The notes below the pieces were generated by a model. It saw only the letters and a list, made by a program, of their open reading frames with translations. It did no database searches and was not told where the DNA came from. DNA of 40,030 bases from a virus, in the IMG/VR virus record IMGVR_UViG_3300035188_000094, positions 1-40,030 of that record. One strand, 5' to 3'. Shown in pieces: positions 15,688 to 21,809 of this stretch (its first letter is position 1; every line of letters starts with the position of its first letter). A program made the position numbers and the translations under genes.

Positions 15688-16452
15688 CTATTCAAATGTA
15701 GTGGTTAAACCCTTCTGGTCTCTCCACTTTCTTGCTTTCATGGCTAATTGTAAACCTTTCCAGCCTTCTTTAATATCTATCCACACTAACTTACACGTGC
15801 CAGTCCCTGCGGGTAGATGGATAATGATTGCCTTGTCTTTGTTTACTTCACCCCATGTGCTACGGGTTGCCGTTGCACTATCATACGGCAAGCCGTTAGC
15901 ATAGATAGCCAACTGTATTGCGATATTACTTGGATGGTCTATACGACCAGTCTTTATATCTGCAATAAATAACTCACCGTTATACTCAACAAGCCTGTCT
16001 GGTGTGCCAGCAATTTTATATTTATCTAGCACACTGAACTGTTCAATGAACCGCTTGTTAAGAATCTTTGTTGCATGTTCATAGGCTTTAATATCTGGCG
16101 CCCATTCATCTGGTACCACACCTAAGTCTTGTCCTAAATCTAATCGTTCAGCAAATGAATGGATTGCTGTGCCTATGTTGGCTGCTTTGTTTGCCCCCGC
16201 TACTTGCATAGCATCTTCAATCAAAGAGTTAACTGCTAACTTATCATCTTGTGCTGCTGTTATTGATAACAATATATCTGGTCGTGTAGTTAAACCAATT
16301 GCAGCCATCCGCATTTTCCATGCAGTTAATGCCGAAGCATCATCTAATGAGTTGGCAATAGTAGTTGCCCTTGTATAAGCCACTGGTTTACCACCTGATG
16401 GTGGAACTATTAGTGGTCTACCGTACCTATCTCTATCTATTTCTTGCGCCAT
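15688..16452 (-). CDS. RecB-like / Cas4-type exonuclease
   Basis: This 254-aa protein has IGTAIHSF (H98), AGTPDRL (D152), FIADIKTGR (D165, K167) and QLAIYA (Q180, Y184). This is the standard RecB-family PD-(D/E)XK arrangement. It would process DNA ends in replication or recombination. The start at 16452 follows AAAGGAGAAC. Immediately upstream is a hairpin carrying an anti-Shine-Dalgarno sequence (16469-16504), so translation may be regulated. Confidence 0.85.
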   Translation of the reverse strand: MAQEIDRDRYGRPLIVPPSGGKPVAYTRATTIANSLDDASALTAWKMRMAAIGLTTRPDILLSITAAQDDKLAVNSLIEDAMQVAGANKAANIGTAIHSFAERLDLGQDLGVVPDEWAPDIKAYEHATKILNKRFIEQFSVLDKYKIAGTPDRLVEYNGELFIADIKTGRIDHPSNIAIQLAIYANGLPYDSATATRSTWGEVNKDKAIIIHLPAGTGTCKLVWIDIKEGWKGLQLAMKARKWRDQKGLTTTFE

Positions 16453-16468
16453 GTTCTCCTTTATGAGT

Positions 16469-16504
16469 CAGCCCTGAGAAAGGAGATAGCCGAAACCAGG
16501 GCTG
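16469..16504 (-). promoter_or_regulatory. Hairpin with anti-Shine-Dalgarno loop upstream of the RecB-like gene
   Basis: CAGCCCTG and CAGGGCTG (16469-16476 and 16497-16504) form an 8-bp stem. In the leftward mRNA the loop holds UCUCCUUU (16486-16479). It is perfectly complementary to AAAGGAGA (16462-16455), the ribosome site of the RecB-like gene. The mRNA could form either hairpin or a pseudoknot that masks the site. A second small hairpin (TAGTAT/ATACTA, 16513-16529) includes the stop codon of the upstream gene. Confidence 0.6.
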
Positions 16505-16526
16505 CTCAAGATTAGTATATCACATA

Positions 16527-16979
16527 CTAGGCTTCAGGATAGCACGACTCTACCATGAGGTCGTCTACCCATACATCGCCATCAACTGTTAGGTTGATTT
16601 CAAATGCATCTTCAAGGATTTCCCTGGCTGCATCTGCATTAGGCGCTTCTATACCTGTAACTGTGGCTGTAATAGTTACTGTTGCTGACCATGACTTAGT
16701 TAGTTGTTCAGAACCTATGTCTTTGAGTAACTCATTGACATCGTCTATCTCACATACTATTTCATGATGGTCTGTTTCATATCTAGCCTGGAAGAATTCC
16801 TTTACATCATACCGAGCACTCCTAAACTTGCGTTCAGCGTCTAGTAATTCTGCTTTAAGGCTTTCTTTTTCTTCTACTAATTTAACAAGTGATTCATTTG
16901 TAAGGGTATATCTAGTATCTTTTACTGAGAAAGATATTGTTGGTTCAGTTCCATCTACCTCACTGTAATACATTGTCAT
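16527..16979 (-). CDS. Protein of unknown function with coiled coil
   Basis: This 150-aa acidic protein has a coiled coil at about residues 30-70 (ESLVKLVEEKESLKAELLDAE) and a Val/Thr-rich beta region near 96-110 (SATVTITATVTGIEAP). The end, DDLMVESCYPEA, is acidic. No motif is recognised. The start at 16979 has the AAAGGAGATAGA site. It lies between a small CxxC protein and the RecB-like gene. Confidence 0.6.
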   Translation of the reverse strand: MTMYYSEVDGTEPTISFSVKDTRYTLTNESLVKLVEEKESLKAELLDAERKFRSARYDVKEFFQARYETDHHEIVCEIDDVNELLKDIGSEQLTKSWSATVTITATVTGIEAPNADAAREILEDAFEINLTVDGDVWVDDLMVESCYPEA

Positions 16980-16989
16980 TCTATCTCCT

Positions 16990-17151
16990 TTACTTTACTT
17001 TGATTGATGTTTGTGGATGGCTTGCGCCTTCAAGTGCATCACACTCTTGACACCAATAACCATATAGACCATTGGCAAACAATGATTCCGATACCACTCG
17101 TTTTTCTTTTCTACATACATTACATTCTTTTATTGCAGATATTATACTCAT
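16990..17151 (-). CDS. 53-aa CxxC..CxxC zinc-binding protein
   Basis: A small leftward frame reads MSIISAIKECNVCRKEKRVV, then LYGYWCQECDALEG. C10/C13 and C34/C37 form a zinc-finger-like pair. The start is inside the DUF932 gene's stop (TAATG overlap) and the stop is 10 bases before the next start. It is too short for usual ORF cut-offs. Function unknown; it may bind nucleic acid or protein. Confidence 0.65.
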   Translation of the reverse strand: MSIISAIKECNVCRKEKRVVSESLFANGLYGYWCQECDALEGASHPQTSIKVK

Positions 17152-18140
17152 TATGATACCAATAATTCAAGTGCTCTAGATTTAATGCCATCATTACGAC
17201 CAGCCATTGTGCTAACTGCAAGGTTCTTACCTTTAGCATTGTAGTCAGCCCACTCTACAACTGCGTGCCACATACCAAACTCTGTGTTCTGTATGTTTTC
17301 CTGTGTAGGTGAGGCTGCATATATATCAAACACTTTTGCTCTGGCTGAAACTGCGTTTGTATACTGTCTTTTCTCTGGCTTAGATAACATATTATAAGGA
17401 ACTTCTTCTATTTTAGAAGGTAATGGAAATACTTTTTTGAAGTAGTTCTTAGCATGTTCGTGACTAGCCTTTTTATCTAGTAGGTAGTTAGCCAAATCTG
17501 TATAGTCATTAGTCATATCATAGGTTAGTTGTATGATGTTGGCTATCTCTGATACTGATAGCACTGCATTACTTGTATGACTTAAACTATAAGTATACTT
17601 GTTTTTATTTTTGTATATTTTATTAACTTGATTCATACAAAACAACCGTTCAATTACTGGTTTGATTAGCACTGAACTGCTGCCATCATGACTAGTTCTG
17701 GCTAGTAAGAAGGCTGAATGTGGGTCATTAGCAATAGTCATTTCTAATGGAGTTTCCATTAGCATCCATACTTTTGCACCACCATCATACTCACCTGCTG
17801 CTGCATATCTAAGACCACTAGAATCAATTAAGTTATCTAATGCTCCAAAGATTTCAGCATTCTGAAATACTTTGTAGCGGTTACCTACTACACCAATGGC
17901 TGTTGTCTCACCGAATGGTGTTGTTTTAATTACTGCTTTTTTATCTGTTACTGGTATGCGATTAACTGTATCGCTACCTGGTATCTGATAGTTAGCATCT
18001 ATATCATGCAATGAAACTGTCCAGTCTAGTCCTGCTTGACTGGCTACCTCACTGGCTGATGTTGCTTCGACTGCAACGCCTGCTTTATTCCAGGCTGCTG
18101 CTCTACTTTTGCCGTGTATAACTTCTTTAGTTGTTGTCAT
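17151..18140 (-). CDS. DUF932 phage/plasmid-like protein
   Basis: This 329-aa protein has W..AG (17-21) near the N-terminus, TTAIGVVGNRYKVFQNAEIF (79-98) and the G(A)KVWMLMETP strand. This matches the DUF932 / TIGR03299 family found in phages and plasmids. The biochemical role is unknown; members lie in replication or early modules, as here. It overlaps the DUF4192-like gene by 14 bases and is coupled to the 53-aa gene by TAATG. The GGAGATAGATA site marks the start at 18140. Confidence 0.8.
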   Translation of the reverse strand: MTTTKEVIHGKSRAAAWNKAGVAVEATSASEVASQAGLDWTVSLHDIDANYQIPGSDTVNRIPVTDKKAVIKTTPFGETTAIGVVGNRYKVFQNAEIFGALDNLIDSSGLRYAAAGEYDGGAKVWMLMETPLEMTIANDPHSAFLLARTSHDGSSSVLIKPVIERLFCMNQVNKIYKNKNKYTYSLSHTSNAVLSVSEIANIIQLTYDMTNDYTDLANYLLDKKASHEHAKNYFKKVFPLPSKIEEVPYNMLSKPEKRQYTNAVSARAKVFDIYAASPTQENIQNTEFGMWHAVVEWADYNAKGKNLAVSTMAGRNDGIKSRALELLVS

Positions 18141-18681
18141 TATCTATCTCCTCTACATCTATAGCATAAATTGTATCTATAACTTTTGAATGTAATGATT
18201 GAGCCATCTTTGTAAACTCTTCTGGTGCCCAGTTTGCATCAAATACTCTGCGTAATAATTTTGCTAGTGGATAATCTGGTTGAGTATTTAATACATCAAC
18301 CAACATTAAATCAGCATTGAGTATTTGGTTAGTCTGATACAAATATCCAGCAAAGATTGTGGCTAATGGGATTGCTTTATCTTTAACAATAACATTACCA
18401 AGTAATGATACATACTCACCTATATAATTAATATCTTTTTCTAGGTGAACACCCATAATAAAGTCACGGATTTGTAGGTTCTCATTAGTAGCAATGGCTA
18501 CCTCTGCTATATGTGTAGCCGTAGGCATAATTCCATCTGCTACATCATCAATTGCTTTACGAATATCCTCAACAATACGGACATTTGTATCACGGTCATA
18601 TGGATTGTATGTTCCTTGTTGTTTAGTTAACTCTTGCTTTACTTCATTACGAAGTGCATCTAAGTTATCTAGGTCTATCAT
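18127..18681 (-). CDS. DUF4192-like protein
   Basis: In this 184-aa protein the C-terminal half (IFAGYLYQTNQILNADLMLVD and QPDYPLAKLLRRVF..NWAPEEF) resembles the DUF4192 pattern A..L.L..L..(D/Q)P...LA.LL...., a family mainly in actinobacteria and their phages. The function is unknown. The start at 18681 has AAAGGAGATAAA. Two mutually exclusive hairpins lie upstream (18700-18727). It overlaps the DUF932 gene by 14 bases. Confidence 0.6.
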   Translation of the reverse strand: MIDLDNLDALRNEVKQELTKQQGTYNPYDRDTNVRIVEDIRKAIDDVADGIMPTATHIAEVAIATNENLQIRDFIMGVHLEKDINYIGEYVSLLGNVIVKDKAIPLATIFAGYLYQTNQILNADLMLVDVLNTQPDYPLAKLLRRVFDANWAPEEFTKMAQSLHSKVIDTIYAIDVEEIDNDNN

Positions 18682-18699
18682 TTTATCTCCTTTGTTTGA

Positions 18700-18727
18700 G
18701 GGCGCTTCGCCCCTATTGGCGGCGCCC
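18700..18727 (-). promoter_or_regulatory. Mutually exclusive hairpins upstream of the DUF4192-like gene
   Basis: The arm GGGCG/GGGCGC at 18700-18705 can pair with CGCCC (18708-18712) in a short tight hairpin, or with GCGCCC (18722-18727) in a longer one. In the mRNA this lies 18 nt before the start codon. The two structures compete, as in an attenuator or regulated ribosome site. No T tract follows on the minus strand. Confidence 0.5.
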
Positions 18728-18731
18728 GATA

Positions 18732-19160
18732 CTATAGATACTGGGCTATTGAATTGTATGTAGATGTTGACACAACTTCTTCATCAGTAAGTTTAAGAAT
18801 ACGAAGTGCATTCTCAATTTCATCTACTGTATCTTTATATGTATGTGCATTCATAACTTCATGCGTACGCTCAGGCTCTTGTGGAAAATCTTTTTCAGCA
18901 ACACTTAAATCAAAGTCAACATTAAGTGTTGATGCCCAACCACGGTAGTTGGTGCGTAGATTCTCAGCCTTTGCTACATTATCCATGGCATATTTTATAA
19001 CTTCTTTTTTCCATTTGTCCATAGATTTTTGGTACTTAGCCTCAAGTTCATCTTGTATTTTGTACTCAGCCTTGATTATTGCGAGCCTATCCTCTAATGC
19101 TTTGATTACCTTTTGTGTAGGTATCTTTACATTAATTGTCCTGCCATTTCCTCTTGCCAT
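18732..19160 (-). CDS. Coiled-coil protein of unknown function
   Basis: I start at ATG 19160, behind AAAGGAGATACA, giving 142 aa; the longer frame upstream has no site. The protein is basic at its N-terminus (MARGNGRTINVKIPT). A long helix follows (KALEDRLAIIKAEYKIQDELE...KWKKEVIKYA), then a tail ending STYNSIAQYL. The coiled coil suggests an oligomeric structural or scaffolding role in replication; no family is recognised. It opens the third leftward block. Confidence 0.6.
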   Translation of the reverse strand: MARGNGRTINVKIPTQKVIKALEDRLAIIKAEYKIQDELEAKYQKSMDKWKKEVIKYAMDNVAKAENLRTNYRGWASTLNVDFDLSVAEKDFPQEPERTHEVMNAHTYKDTVDEIENALRILKLTDEEVVSTSTYNSIAQYL

Positions 19161-19182
19161 TGTATCTCCTTTGTTAGTTGAT

Positions 19183-19207
19183 GTCCCGTGTTCGCAGATG
19201 GCGGGAC
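19183..19207 (-). promoter_or_regulatory. Hairpin upstream of the coiled-coil gene
   Basis: GTCCCG (19183-19188) and CGGGAC (19202-19207) form a 6-bp stem with a 13-nt loop. In the leftward mRNA its 3' arm ends 22 nt before the ATG at 19160. It belongs to the series of short stems placed just before AAAGGAGATA-type sites. Confidence 0.55.
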
Positions 19208-19221
19208 CACCCATCTCAAAA

Positions 19222-19261
19222 AGAATTACTAATCGGAAGGCTATGAATAAACCATTAGTAA
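19222..19261 (-). terminator. Probable terminator after the transglycosylase cassette
   Basis: On the minus strand TTACTAATGG (19261-19252) pairs with CCGATTAGTAA (19236-19226), with one bulged base. The T-rich TTCTTTTT follows (19227-19220). The stem is A+T-rich, so strength is uncertain. It fits the end of the transglycosylase cassette (stop at 19301). No gene larger than 15 codons is seen between 19161 and 19300. Confidence 0.5.
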
Positions 19262-19300
19262 CTCATTGCGTATCTACTTGTATCCTTGCAAGTAGAATAA

Positions 19301-19720
19301 TTAATACCATCCTTTGGCACGCCAATGTGCCCATGCCTTTGATGGTTTTTCGTAGCGGTGCTGGATATAAGCCAGTCCCCGCTCAACTTGCAGCGGGGCT
19401 GGCGTGTGTGGTTTAGTGTTAAGCATCTGGGCTATTCCATATGCACTGGACTTAGGGTTATCTGCATGTTGTCGCCATCCAGATTCTTTACCCCAAAGTT
19501 TTGCGAGTGCACGCCATTCAGACTTGTTCCAATGTGGGTACTCCCATTTTATTAATGCTTTGGCGTATGCCTTGGCCATTGCTGGTGTCCACAAAGATGT
19601 GTTTGTGCAGTTGTCTTGTACTTGAACTGCTACTGCTGCTGCGTGTGCTGGACTGGGTAAGAATGGCGTTGACAAGAATGTTAGTAGCCAACTTAAATAC
19701 CCTGCTAATAATCTCTTCAT
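19301..19720 (-). CDS. Secreted lytic transglycosylase
   Basis: This 139-aa protein has an N-terminal signal peptide (MKRLLAGYLSWLLTFLST, cleavage near AHA at 27). A transglycosylase-type core follows: LWGKESGW (catalytic Glu probably E79), SSAYGIAQML, ERGLAYIQHRY, AWAHWRAKGWY. This arrangement is used by actinobacterial and phage wall-degrading enzymes. It would cut peptidoglycan glycan strands outside the membrane. It sits in the early strand, not beside the endolysin, and has its own signal peptide. It could act as a second endolysin, in receptor masking or in host wall remodelling. Confidence 0.75.
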   Translation of the reverse strand: MKRLLAGYLSWLLTFLSTPFLPSPAHAAAVAVQVQDNCTNTSLWTPAMAKAYAKALIKWEYPHWNKSEWRALAKLWGKESGWRQHADNPKSSAYGIAQMLNTKPHTPAPLQVERGLAYIQHRYEKPSKAWAHWRAKGWY

Positions 19721-19815
19721 CTAATAAACCTCCATGTGAGATAGCCAAAGAGTATGAGGAATGTCCAGGATTGTGATGGTGTGAGGTATGAACTCGCAAA
19801 GATTTGTTCAATCAT
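19717..19815 (-). CDS. 32-aa single-membrane-segment peptide
   Basis: The sequence is MIEQIFASSYLTPSQ then SWTFLILFGYLTWRFIR, with one strong hydrophobic segment at the C-terminus. It is coupled by ATGA overlaps at both ends, to the transglycosylase downstream and the 61-aa protein upstream. That arrangement points to a real gene although it is tiny. It could help the secreted enzyme or act as a small holin-like peptide; neither is shown. Confidence 0.5.
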   Translation of the reverse strand: MIEQIFASSYLTPSQSWTFLILFGYLTWRFIR

Positions 19816-19997
19816 TTCACCCTAACAATCTCTTGGCTATGCTTGATACCTGTATCAAACTCTAGTATATGCCATTCGCTTGGGTCTTCAAGGGCCTCAT
19901 CGCCTGCTCTATCTACATCTACATGTGTAGTTCGGCGTCTAACTTTGGCCATAATCCAGACGGTGTGTTCCCATTGTGGGGTATCTTCATCAAGCAT
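19812..19997 (-). CDS. 61-aa protein of unknown function
   Basis: The sequence begins MLDEDTPQWEHTVWIMAKVR and continues with an acidic segment (DRAGDEALEDPSEWHILEF). It has a strong site (GAGGAGGAATCC) and a start overlapping the upstream gene, and ends in an ATGA overlap. No motif is recognised. The strong ribosome site and couplings support translation. Confidence 0.55.
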   Translation of the reverse strand: MLDEDTPQWEHTVWIMAKVRRRTTHVDVDRAGDEALEDPSEWHILEFDTGIKHSQEIVRVK

Positions 19998-20163
19998 TGG
20001 ATTCCTCCTCGTTTTTTATAAGGTCGTTAACTGTTGGCTCTGGTGCTGACCAGAGTTTGCGTGGTGTGTTAGCAATTAACTCATCGTATACATCTAATAG
20101 GTCAAGCATTGCGTAGGCAAATGCTTCTTTAATTTGAAGCAGTTCTTCTTTTGTTCTTGTCAT
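19990..20163 (-). CDS. 57-aa helical acidic protein
   Basis: The protein reads MTRTKEELLQIKEAFAYAML then DLLDVYDELIANTPRKLW, and ends in an acidic tail. It is helical throughout, with no recognised motif. It begins 3 nt after the stop of the 51-aa membrane protein, and its end overlaps the next start by 8 bases. It is too short for common ORF cut-offs but fits the coupled cassette. Confidence 0.5.
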   Translation of the reverse strand: MTRTKEELLQIKEAFAYAMLDLLDVYDELIANTPRKLWSAPEPTVNDLIKNEEESNA

Positions 20164-20166
20164 TGG

Positions 20167-20322
20167 TTACCTTTGCATCTTGCGTCTGGTTGAGGCGACA
20201 TCACTCATGCGTTGAATGATTTCGTTCTGTGTCTTGATTATATAGATGCTATATCCAATGGTCAAGATGCTAGCAATAAGGGCTATCATAATACCTATCA
20301 TTGTTCCTGTATCTAGATACAT
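20167..20322 (-). CDS. 51-aa membrane protein
   Basis: The protein has one hydrophobic segment (MIGIMIALIASILTIGYSIYII, about residues 8-29) and a basic tail (STRRKMQR). Its start overlaps the previous stop (TAATG) and AAGGAG precedes it. An N-out, C-in membrane anchor is likely. Possible roles include superinfection exclusion or lysis timing; nothing proves it. Confidence 0.6.
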   Translation of the reverse strand: MYLDTGTMIGIMIALIASILTIGYSIYIIKTQNEIIQRMSDVASTRRKMQR

Positions 20323-20453
20323 TACTTGCTCCTTTTTTGTGCACGAATAGCCAACTTAGCAGGACTATATCCGTTAATAGTTCTGCCTGTTTTCTTTTGA
20401 ACTTTTGGCTTTTTTTTCCAGGCTTTGCCGTTCTTTCTATCTGTTGTTGCCAT
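20322..20453 (-). CDS. 43-aa basic peptide
   Basis: The start is ATG 20453 behind GGAGATAGC; the longer frame above it lacks a site. The sequence is MATTDRKNGKAWKKKPKVQK then KTGRTINGYSPAKLAIRAQK, strongly basic throughout, like an RNA- or DNA-binding peptide. It opens the second leftward block, just after the terminator at 20509-20556. Confidence 0.5.
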   Translation of the reverse strand: MATTDRKNGKAWKKKPKVQKKTGRTINGYSPAKLAIRAQKRSK

Positions 20454-20508
20454 GCTATCTCCATTCGACTCGTAGTTATCCAATGAACCTACTTTGCGGT
20501 TCCATAAA

Positions 20509-20556
20509 ATAAAAAAAATTTTTGGTGGCAAGGTGAGGCACTAACCCCACCTTGCC
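20509..20556 (-). terminator. Rho-independent terminator in the leftward arm
   Basis: On the minus strand GGCAAGGTG (20556-20548) pairs perfectly with CACCTTGCC (20535-20527) around a 12-nt loop. The T-rich tract ATTTTTTTTATTTT follows near 20520-20507. It lies just after the stop of the 20563-20994 gene, so it should end the first leftward block, with some read-through or a new promoter for the cassette below. A short GAACC/GGTTC stem at 20485-20502 follows it. Confidence 0.8.
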
Positions 20557-20562
20557 TGTTGC

Positions 20563-20994
20563 TCAATGTTCTAAGCAACCCATGTATTTATTGATTTGAT
20601 AATGGCATGTGCTACAAATCGTAGCCCATGATGGTAGAGCAAGGTAAGCATTTAACTCATCTTGCTCGAACATTGGGAAGACATGTTTGCCAAGGAATAA
20701 CCAACCAGGAGGACGGTCAGTTATATCGTATGCCCCTTCTAGGTATTCGCCATCACGGTTTGTCCATTTATGGCCATACCCTTTCTCATCAGGGATATCA
20801 ATAGATAGAGCAGGTTCTGACTCCTGCTCACATCTATTAATCTGTTGAAAGTCTTGTGCGTATTGGGCACTAGAACCTTCTTGAAGTAGATTACATTCTA
20901 CGCAATACTCATCACGAGTATCCAGCGATGTGGCTGGATTCTCGTGTGAGCATGAGAAAGACTGCGTAGAAGATGACAAAGCAAATGATGTCAT
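20563..20994 (-). CDS. Cys-rich protein of unknown function
   Basis: This 143-aa protein has Cys pairs at both ends: CSHENP and YCVECN near residues 15-34, and ICSTCHYQINKYMGC near 125-140. A hydrophobic segment lies in the middle (PPGWLFLGKHVFPMFEQDELN). The distribution suggests zinc sites. The ribosome site is weak, 12 nt after the previous stop. No family is recognised. Its end is at the terminator. Confidence 0.5.
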   Translation of the reverse strand: MTSFALSSSTQSFSCSHENPATSLDTRDEYCVECNLLQEGSSAQYAQDFQQINRCEQESEPALSIDIPDEKGYGHKWTNRDGEYLEGAYDITDRPPGWLFLGKHVFPMFEQDELNAYLALPSWATICSTCHYQINKYMGCLEH

Positions 20995-21006
20995 CAGGCT
21001 GGTTTA

Positions 21007-21309
21007 TTAGGCCAGTGCGATGTCAGTGATTACAAGGTTGTCATACCAAGTGCCAGGCTTTTTGCCAGCCTTGGTTTCCATGTAGCCCTGAATGTTGACC
21101 ACTGCGTCTGAGGTATCCACAAGATTTTTGCGGATGAACTCAAGGTGGTCAGGGTTAGCAGTGGTAACAATGCGTGAAGCAACGAAGACGGATTGGTAGG
21201 AACCGTCTGGTTGAGCAACTGCTCTGCTGTCAAGAATACCAAGATTGAAACGATTCTTGTTATCCCAGACCTTGTTAACACGGGCATTCTCAAATGAGAA
21301 CTTATTCAT
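21007..21309 (-). CDS. Possible OB-fold single-strand-binding-like protein
   Basis: The start is ATG 21309 behind AAAGGAGATAATC, giving 100 aa; the frame above it has no site. The sequence FSFENARVNKVWDNKNRFNLG and FVASRIVTTANPDHLEFIRK, ending in YDNLVITDI, alternates strands and loops like an OB-fold DNA-binding protein. It is the first leftward gene, as for early DNA-binding proteins. The fold is a guess; no catalytic residues are seen. Confidence 0.5.
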   Translation of the reverse strand: MNKFSFENARVNKVWDNKNRFNLGILDSRAVAQPDGSYQSVFVASRIVTTANPDHLEFIRKNLVDTSDAVVNIQGYMETKAGKKPGTWYDNLVITDIALA

Positions 21310-21325
21310 GATTATCTCCTTTACA

Positions 21326-21345
21326 CTAGGGGACTTTTCCCCTAG
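21326..21345 (-). promoter_or_regulatory. Hairpin upstream of the first leftward gene
   Basis: CTAGGGG (21326-21332) and CCCCTAG (21339-21345) form a perfect 7-bp stem with a 6-nt loop. Its 3' arm ends 16 nt before the ATG at 21309, with AAAGGAGATAATC between. It is the first of five similarly placed stems. Confidence 0.6.
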
Positions 21346-21408
21346 CACTAAGCGCAGGGGAAAATCCCATGCGGTTATTAGTTATTTACTAACAACAAGT
21401 CCCACATT

Positions 21409-21453
21409 ACATGGCTGTCAAGTCCAGTCTTTCCATGGACTTGATTGCCATGT
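21409..21453. promoter_or_regulatory. Strong two-part hairpin in the control region
   Basis: ACATGGC (21409-21415) pairs with GCCATGT (21447-21453), and inside it CAAGTCCA (21419-21426) pairs with TGGACTTG (21436-21443). A 3x3 internal loop lies between them and a 9-nt apical loop on top. Fifteen base pairs in 45 nt is far more than chance in A+T-rich DNA. A related CAAGTCC..GGACTTG stem occurs at 21791-21809. Confidence 0.6.
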
Positions 21454-21754
21454 CAGTATAGAAATTTATTATTAACTGAGGCGCCCATTTACTAATGGCC
21501 TGCGCCGAAGACTGCTATCCGCTCAGCGTCTCTCTGTTCAGGACAAGCAGGTCTGTATGTGATATAGAGCAACTCGTATTGACCCCAGGATGTTTAAAGG
21601 AGAGTTGAGTTAGTATATGTATCTCCGTAAAAGATTTTCCCGTACAAAGTATATCCCCCATACCAGTATCCTTTTGTCCTATTTTATACTGATTTTTGGG
21701 CTAATAAAAAAATACTTTAAATAAAAGTGTCCGTTTTAGGCCTTTGGACGGATT

Positions 21755-21809
21755 AAACAGTATAGAGACTGTTTCTGTTTTTAACAGTAGCAAGTCCTTG
21801 GGGGACTTG
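21755..21809 (+). promoter_or_regulatory. Candidate attenuator in the terminase leader
   Basis: AAACAGT (21755-21761) pairs with ACTGTTT (21768-21774), followed by CTGTTTTT, a terminator-like form. AACAGT (21783-21788) can instead pair with ACTGTT, breaking that stem. CAAGTCC/GGACTTG (21791-21797 and 21803-21809) follows. The competing stems in the leader of the rightward transcript look like an attenuator. Function is inferred from shape. Confidence 0.45.

Larger units (their letters stand above)
21310..21743. promoter_or_regulatory. Divergent control region between the leftward and rightward arms
   Basis: No supported gene lies in this 434-base stretch. It separates the leftward early genes from the rightward terminase, so both main promoters are probably here. 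It holds a strong two-part hairpin (21409-21453) and a GGCGC..GCGCC stem with CCAT/ATGG inside (21480-21506). TATACT at 21456-21461 on the minus strand is the best -10-like site for the leftward arm. A+T-rich DNA follows from 21640 to 21730. A TATACT also occurs on the plus strand near 21695. Exact start points are not visible. A replication origin is possible but no repeat cluster shows it. Confidence 0.55.

Noticed and set aside
19264-19311. 15-codon frame MVLIILLARIQVDTQ after the transglycosylase
   Set aside because: It overlaps the stop region, has no proper ribosome site and is too short to separate from chance.
21480-21560. A tRNA-like gene in the control region
   Set aside because: The GGCGC..GCGCC stem and later GGACAAGCAGGTC text do not form a cloverleaf; no anticodon arm or T-loop motif is seen.
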